A DNA stretch of 64,000 nucleotides. Source: Brachionus plicatilis (taxonomy: Eukaryota > Rotifera > Eurotatoria > Ploima > Brachionidae). Shown one piece after another: positions 60,606 through 64,000 of the stretch. The DNA lies in contig QEOQ01000389.1 in the NCBI GenBank assembly GCA_010279815.1, positions 112,651 to 176,650 on the forward strand. The letters are read 5' to 3'. The stretch's first letter is position 1. Every line of letters starts with the position of its first letter. Both the position numbers and the translations under genes were made by a program. Under the pieces are notes generated by a model. That model was given only the letters and a program-made list of their open reading frames with translations. It was not told the origin of the DNA and searched no databases.

Positions 60606-60651
60606 TCATTCAAGGTCTGCCAGTACAAAAAATTAAACATAATTTACATTA

Positions 60652-62122
60652 CTAAACAAAAATGCCACCATCTTCCTGATTTTTCTTGAAATTGTCCCAG
60701 AGTGCCGACATTACTTCGCCCATTACCACTTGATTTGAGTTTTTTCCAATGAGACGAAGCACAAGTACTCCGTCTTGTCTGAGATACTGTTCCGTAAATG
60801 CCCTGAACATTTTTCGGTCGAATTTTTCCCTACTCAATCGGTCCATTAGCTTTAAATATTTTTTAAGAAAACTAACTCTGTTGAAATGCAGTGCGTACCA
60901 AATCCACAAAAAAAATCCGTAAATGGACGCGATGGCTACGTACACAAGCCAAAACCAAATAAATATAAAAATTTTTTCGTTGAATAGGTTTATTGGAAGG
61001 GCGCACTGGACCACATAGTTGTGCAAATTGTCACCCAGGGTTCTCACTTGAAAATGGCACATGGTCACTCGGGGAAACCGGTGCGACTCGACCAATTCAG
61101 CACTGTGGGACGTGTGGATCCGACGAGTCGTGTTGAAAAAACTCAAAATCACTTCCAGACCGTACATATTGTACTTATTGCCCAAAAACTTATTCAACAA
61201 AAACAATTGACCGATTACATTGACTATGAACAAAAACTTGGCGAACAAGTAAACAAAAAGTAAGTAATTTCCCTGATTTCTGCCGAATGTGATGCAGCAA
61301 AATTTTCCCAAAAATTTGGTAAATCTGGCAAACGGACCTGAGTTGATTTCGCGCTGTACCTCCAGCGCTTTGTCCATGTGCTTGGCCAAGTACCGCAGAG
61401 TCTTTTCCCTCACCTCCGGATTCAGCTGGTCCATGTTGTTCACCGACTTGACCAAAGTTCCGATGTCAAAGCCCGACTTGGCGCTAAACGAATGCCACAC
61501 TACAGACGGAAAGTAAAACATGATCGCCTGGATCATCAGAATAAACGGCACCCATTGATAGTAGCTAATGTGGGATCTTTTTGGCTCGTCCGGGCCTGGC
61601 ACCCGTTCTCTCATCGGCAAAAAGTAAGTGTTGGATATCCAACAAATGTAATTTGTGTACTCAACATGAGAGCCGGTAAACTGGGCCGGAACCCAACAGG
61701 AAATGGCTAGAATCAAAAAAATTAAGAAAAAAATTTTTTTTTTTTAAATTTTATTTACGATCTCCAACATATTGCTTGGAACTGACAACAACTGTGAACA
61801 ACATGAACAAAACAACCGAGTATCTGCGGCTTAGGCGATCTATGAAGTCGTCGTCGTTGTTCAGTCGAAAGTGGCGCGCTTTAGTTATTGCATCTAAAAA
61901 ACCGGACACCATGCCATCGCCACTGTTCAGTACTTCTCCCAATTTGAGCTCGTGCAGCTTGGTAGGCCGCAGTTCCAGGTCATAGTGCTCGATTCGGTCA
62001 GGCTCATCGGTGGCTGATGTTTTTTTGCAGAATGAATGTCCTGCTAGCTGCTTGTTGCGTAGATTTGATATGCTATTCAGCCGCTGAAGCTCAGCCCGTT
62101 TTTGTCTTGGTACTTGTCTCAT
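60652..62122 (-). CDS. Innexin gap-junction protein
   Basis: Two exons, 62122-61759 and 61706-60652; 472 aa, phase 1 junction inside the family signature. The protein has four membrane segments (around RYSVVLFMLFTVVVSS, VPFILMIQAIMFYFP, YLLFVYLFAKFLFIVNVIGQ, FIWFWLVYVAIASIYGFFLW). YVGDPISCWVPAQF and YTNYICWI carry the paired cysteines of extracellular loop 1; MCHFQVR and VVQCALP those of loop 2. YYQWVPF after loop 1 is the innexin hallmark. Innexin hexamers or octamers form gap junctions and hemichannels in protostomes and cnidarians, and their presence argues against a deuterostome source. The N-terminus before TM1 is unusually long (about 100 residues; commonly 20-30), so an internal Met such as the one in GDGMVSGF could be the true start. 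An intron inside the YVGxPIxC motif is notable. Confidence 0.95.
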
Positions 62123-64000
62123 TAGTTTGAATTATTTTTCTTGGAGGAATTGTTACATTACGTTCAAACAACAATAAAAAAATTCAAAAATTCTTCTAAT
62201 CTACGAAAACTAATGAAAAAATTTATTAATGCAAACAGATAATCAGAGTTTTTATCGTAGCTCGATGCCAGGATATCCTGTTAGTTTTATGTTCATTCCA
62301 AGCGTGTAATAAACGAGCTTTTCTATCATTTAGATCTAAATGCAGCTTAGGATTTAATATAATTGAATAAACAAAAAAATAAATAATAAACTTGAATTTG
62401 AGTTAAAATGGAAGATTAAATTTAGCAAAAAATTTTCCAGCTTGGCTCTGTGAAAAAAAGGGGTTTAAAATAATTTACGATCAGGTTAGCTGTGATATTT
62501 GAGAAAATTAGCAATAAATTTTTTTCTAATAACCAAATGCTTTTGAATTTGAATTTTTTTTTAATTTCCCATTTTTCTAAAATTTCACAAGTTGGTTGTT
62601 TTTCTTTTAAATTAAAAATTAGAAAAATGTCTTAATCCATAATTTTCTAAGCAAAAACACAATAGATAATATTGGCAGGAATTTCAATTAGGGATTAAAT
62701 AATCCGATTTAAATTATCGGAATAATTATCTAGAAATAAAATAAAAAATTTTGCTCTAATTATTTCAAAGCGAGCCCGTTTTTTCTTTATTACAATAATA
62801 AAAATTTTAGTTAACTACTTGGATTAATTTTGGAATTTGAATATCAGCTTTCATCGGGATAGAGTAACAAAACAAATACTGATTTTGTTTTCAAAAAATC
62901 AATTTTATCAAACTTGAATTATTATTCACTGAATAAAAAACCTTGATCAATTTAAATTAAGTCATTTCTTAATATTTACTAGACTTATAAAAATTTAGGC
63001 AAAATAAGAAAAACATTTTATTCAAAAAATAAATTTTAATTCATCCATTTAATGCATAGTTTAATTAAAAAAATTGAAAATAGTTATTAATTCTTTTGAC
63101 TATAATTATCATTGATAACTATTTAATACATTAAGACTAGTTATGTGAGTCGACTGGGAATAACTTGGTATGAAAAACTTCCGACTCAACTAAAACCGAC
63201 TTTTACTCTCTAAACTCAAAAACAAAAATTTGAATTTAAGTTTTAAAAAAATTTATTATGAGTTTCAATTAAAAAAGAAACAAAAATGGCATTGTGATAT
63301 TATATACAAAGCTTCCAATACAAAAATAAAATAATTATATAACTTTTTTTCTAAATGCCAGAAACTTTTTCTGCAACAAAGTGAAACAAACAAGCAACTT
63401 TCACTTATTTTTGAAATGTAGAAAATAAATCAATAATTTTTTTTTTTGTATGAAATTTCACAATGCCAGCAAAAATTGAGTTAATATTGATAACTCTTGA
63501 GTCAGTTGTGGTCTATTTCTACGACTAGTAATCAATTCTGAAGCTTAACTAAATAAATCTTTTAAAAAGAGAAATGATAATCTAAATATTTTCCTATATC
63601 TCAGTCAATTGATATTGTTTAGAAAGTCATTTTAATATTTTACTTGATTGTTTTTTAAAAATGAAAACCTTAGACTCTTAATAAATTTATGTTAAACTTC
63701 AGGCTCCTAATAAACTTATTTATAAATTCTCTTTTTTTATAATCCTTACTAAATGGAATTTTTTTATCTCAGGTATAGAAAAGAGAGAGTAATAATTAAA
63801 TAATTTTTTAATGTAAACATCTTATGAATCAGTTAAATCTTTGTAAATTTCTTTAGGAAAATTTTTCTAAAAAACCAAATTTGTGAAGTTACATTTAATC
63901 AAAGTGAATAAATAGACTATAGTATATTAAGGTCCTGGAAATGTGAAAATTCACGCTATCTTTTCAAATAATTTTACATCTCAGAATTCCTTATTTACTA
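62123..64000. other. Intergenic region upstream of innexin
   Basis: Presumed innexin promoter and 5' UTR directly upstream of 62122, without a recognisable motif. A MITE lies at 63287-63467. No gene seen up to the window end. Confidence 0.55.
63287..63467. repeat. Second copy of the GGCATT-type MITE
   Basis: Left end TGGCATTGTGATATTATATA, then CAAAGCTTCCAATACAAAAA; the right end reads GTATGAAATTTCACAATGCC (its complement starts GGCATTGTGAAATTTCATAC). Shares ends and inner motifs (AACAAAGTGAAACAAA, CTTCCAAT) with the copy at 3176-3500. Confidence 0.6.

Larger units (their letters stand above)
56433..60651. other. Convergent intergenic region dominated by palindromic elements
   Basis: Between the 3' ends of fukutin (plus) and innexin (minus). 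Four inverted-repeat elements (57207, 57634, 58257, 60048) occupy most of the second half. No gene recognised; no long open frame. Confidence 0.65.

Noticed and set aside
61021..61985. Plus-strand frames opposite innexin
   Set aside because: Shadows of the innexin exons.
1..64000. tRNA, rRNA, CRISPR or bacterial operon features
   Set aside because: No cloverleaf with matching A/B boxes, no rRNA-like block and no regularly spaced repeats; the gene structure is clearly eukaryotic.

Overview
This 64 kb window is very AT-rich animal nuclear DNA. It holds eight protein-coding genes. Most are spliced, with typical metazoan GT-AG introns that are often only 45-60 bases long, plus a few of 1-3.4 kb. 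An innexin gap-junction gene points to a protostome. Small introns, extreme AT content and many short transposon relics would fit a spiralian such as a monogonont rotifer (Brachionus-like), but the species is inferred, not shown. I joined exons by hand. In every multi-exon model the splice phases agree, and every complete model adds up to a multiple of three.

Layout. (1) 1-6314, minus: a secreted SCO-spondin-like protein with a signal peptide, an EMI-like start, three VWD-C8-TIL units and six LDLa repeats; its 3' end lies outside the window. (2) 6718-13688, minus: an 18-exon type II membrane protein with a full M1-aminopeptidase fold that has lost the GAMEN and HExxH motifs, so it is a predicted pseudoenzyme. 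(3) 13.7-18.0 kb: intergenic, with a hAT transposon (8-bp target duplication) inside a LINE-like tail inside a long inverted repeat. (4) 18035-29537, minus: a 14-exon P5B P-type ATPase (ATP13A2-5 type, PPALP signature). A complete two-exon 5-HT2-like serotonin receptor gene (19869-22870, plus) lies in one of its introns on the opposite strand. (5) 29.5-36.2 kb: intergenic with repeats. (6) 36196-37341, plus: a single-exon peptide-type GPCR. (7) 41190-42065, plus: single-exon HUS1, a subunit of the 9-1-1 checkpoint clamp. (8) 42.1-51.7 kb: gene-poor, with non-LTR retrotransposon fragments. (9) 51681-56432, plus: fukutin in four exons. (10) 56.4-60.6 kb: a cluster of palindromic elements. (11) 60652-62122, minus: innexin. 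(12) 62.1-64 kb: no gene seen.

The genes do not form one pathway. Shared themes are membrane and extracellular functions (SCO-spondin-like, M1-like, P5B pump, two GPCRs, innexin, Golgi fukutin), and HUS1 is the only nuclear genome-maintenance gene. The most informative non-genic signal is a large set of degraded non-LTR retrotransposon 3' ends. Each has a small GC-bearing hairpin followed by a simple-repeat tail (AAAT, TAC or TTA). There are also at least eight long inverted-repeat (MITE or foldback) elements, several with recognisable target-site duplications.
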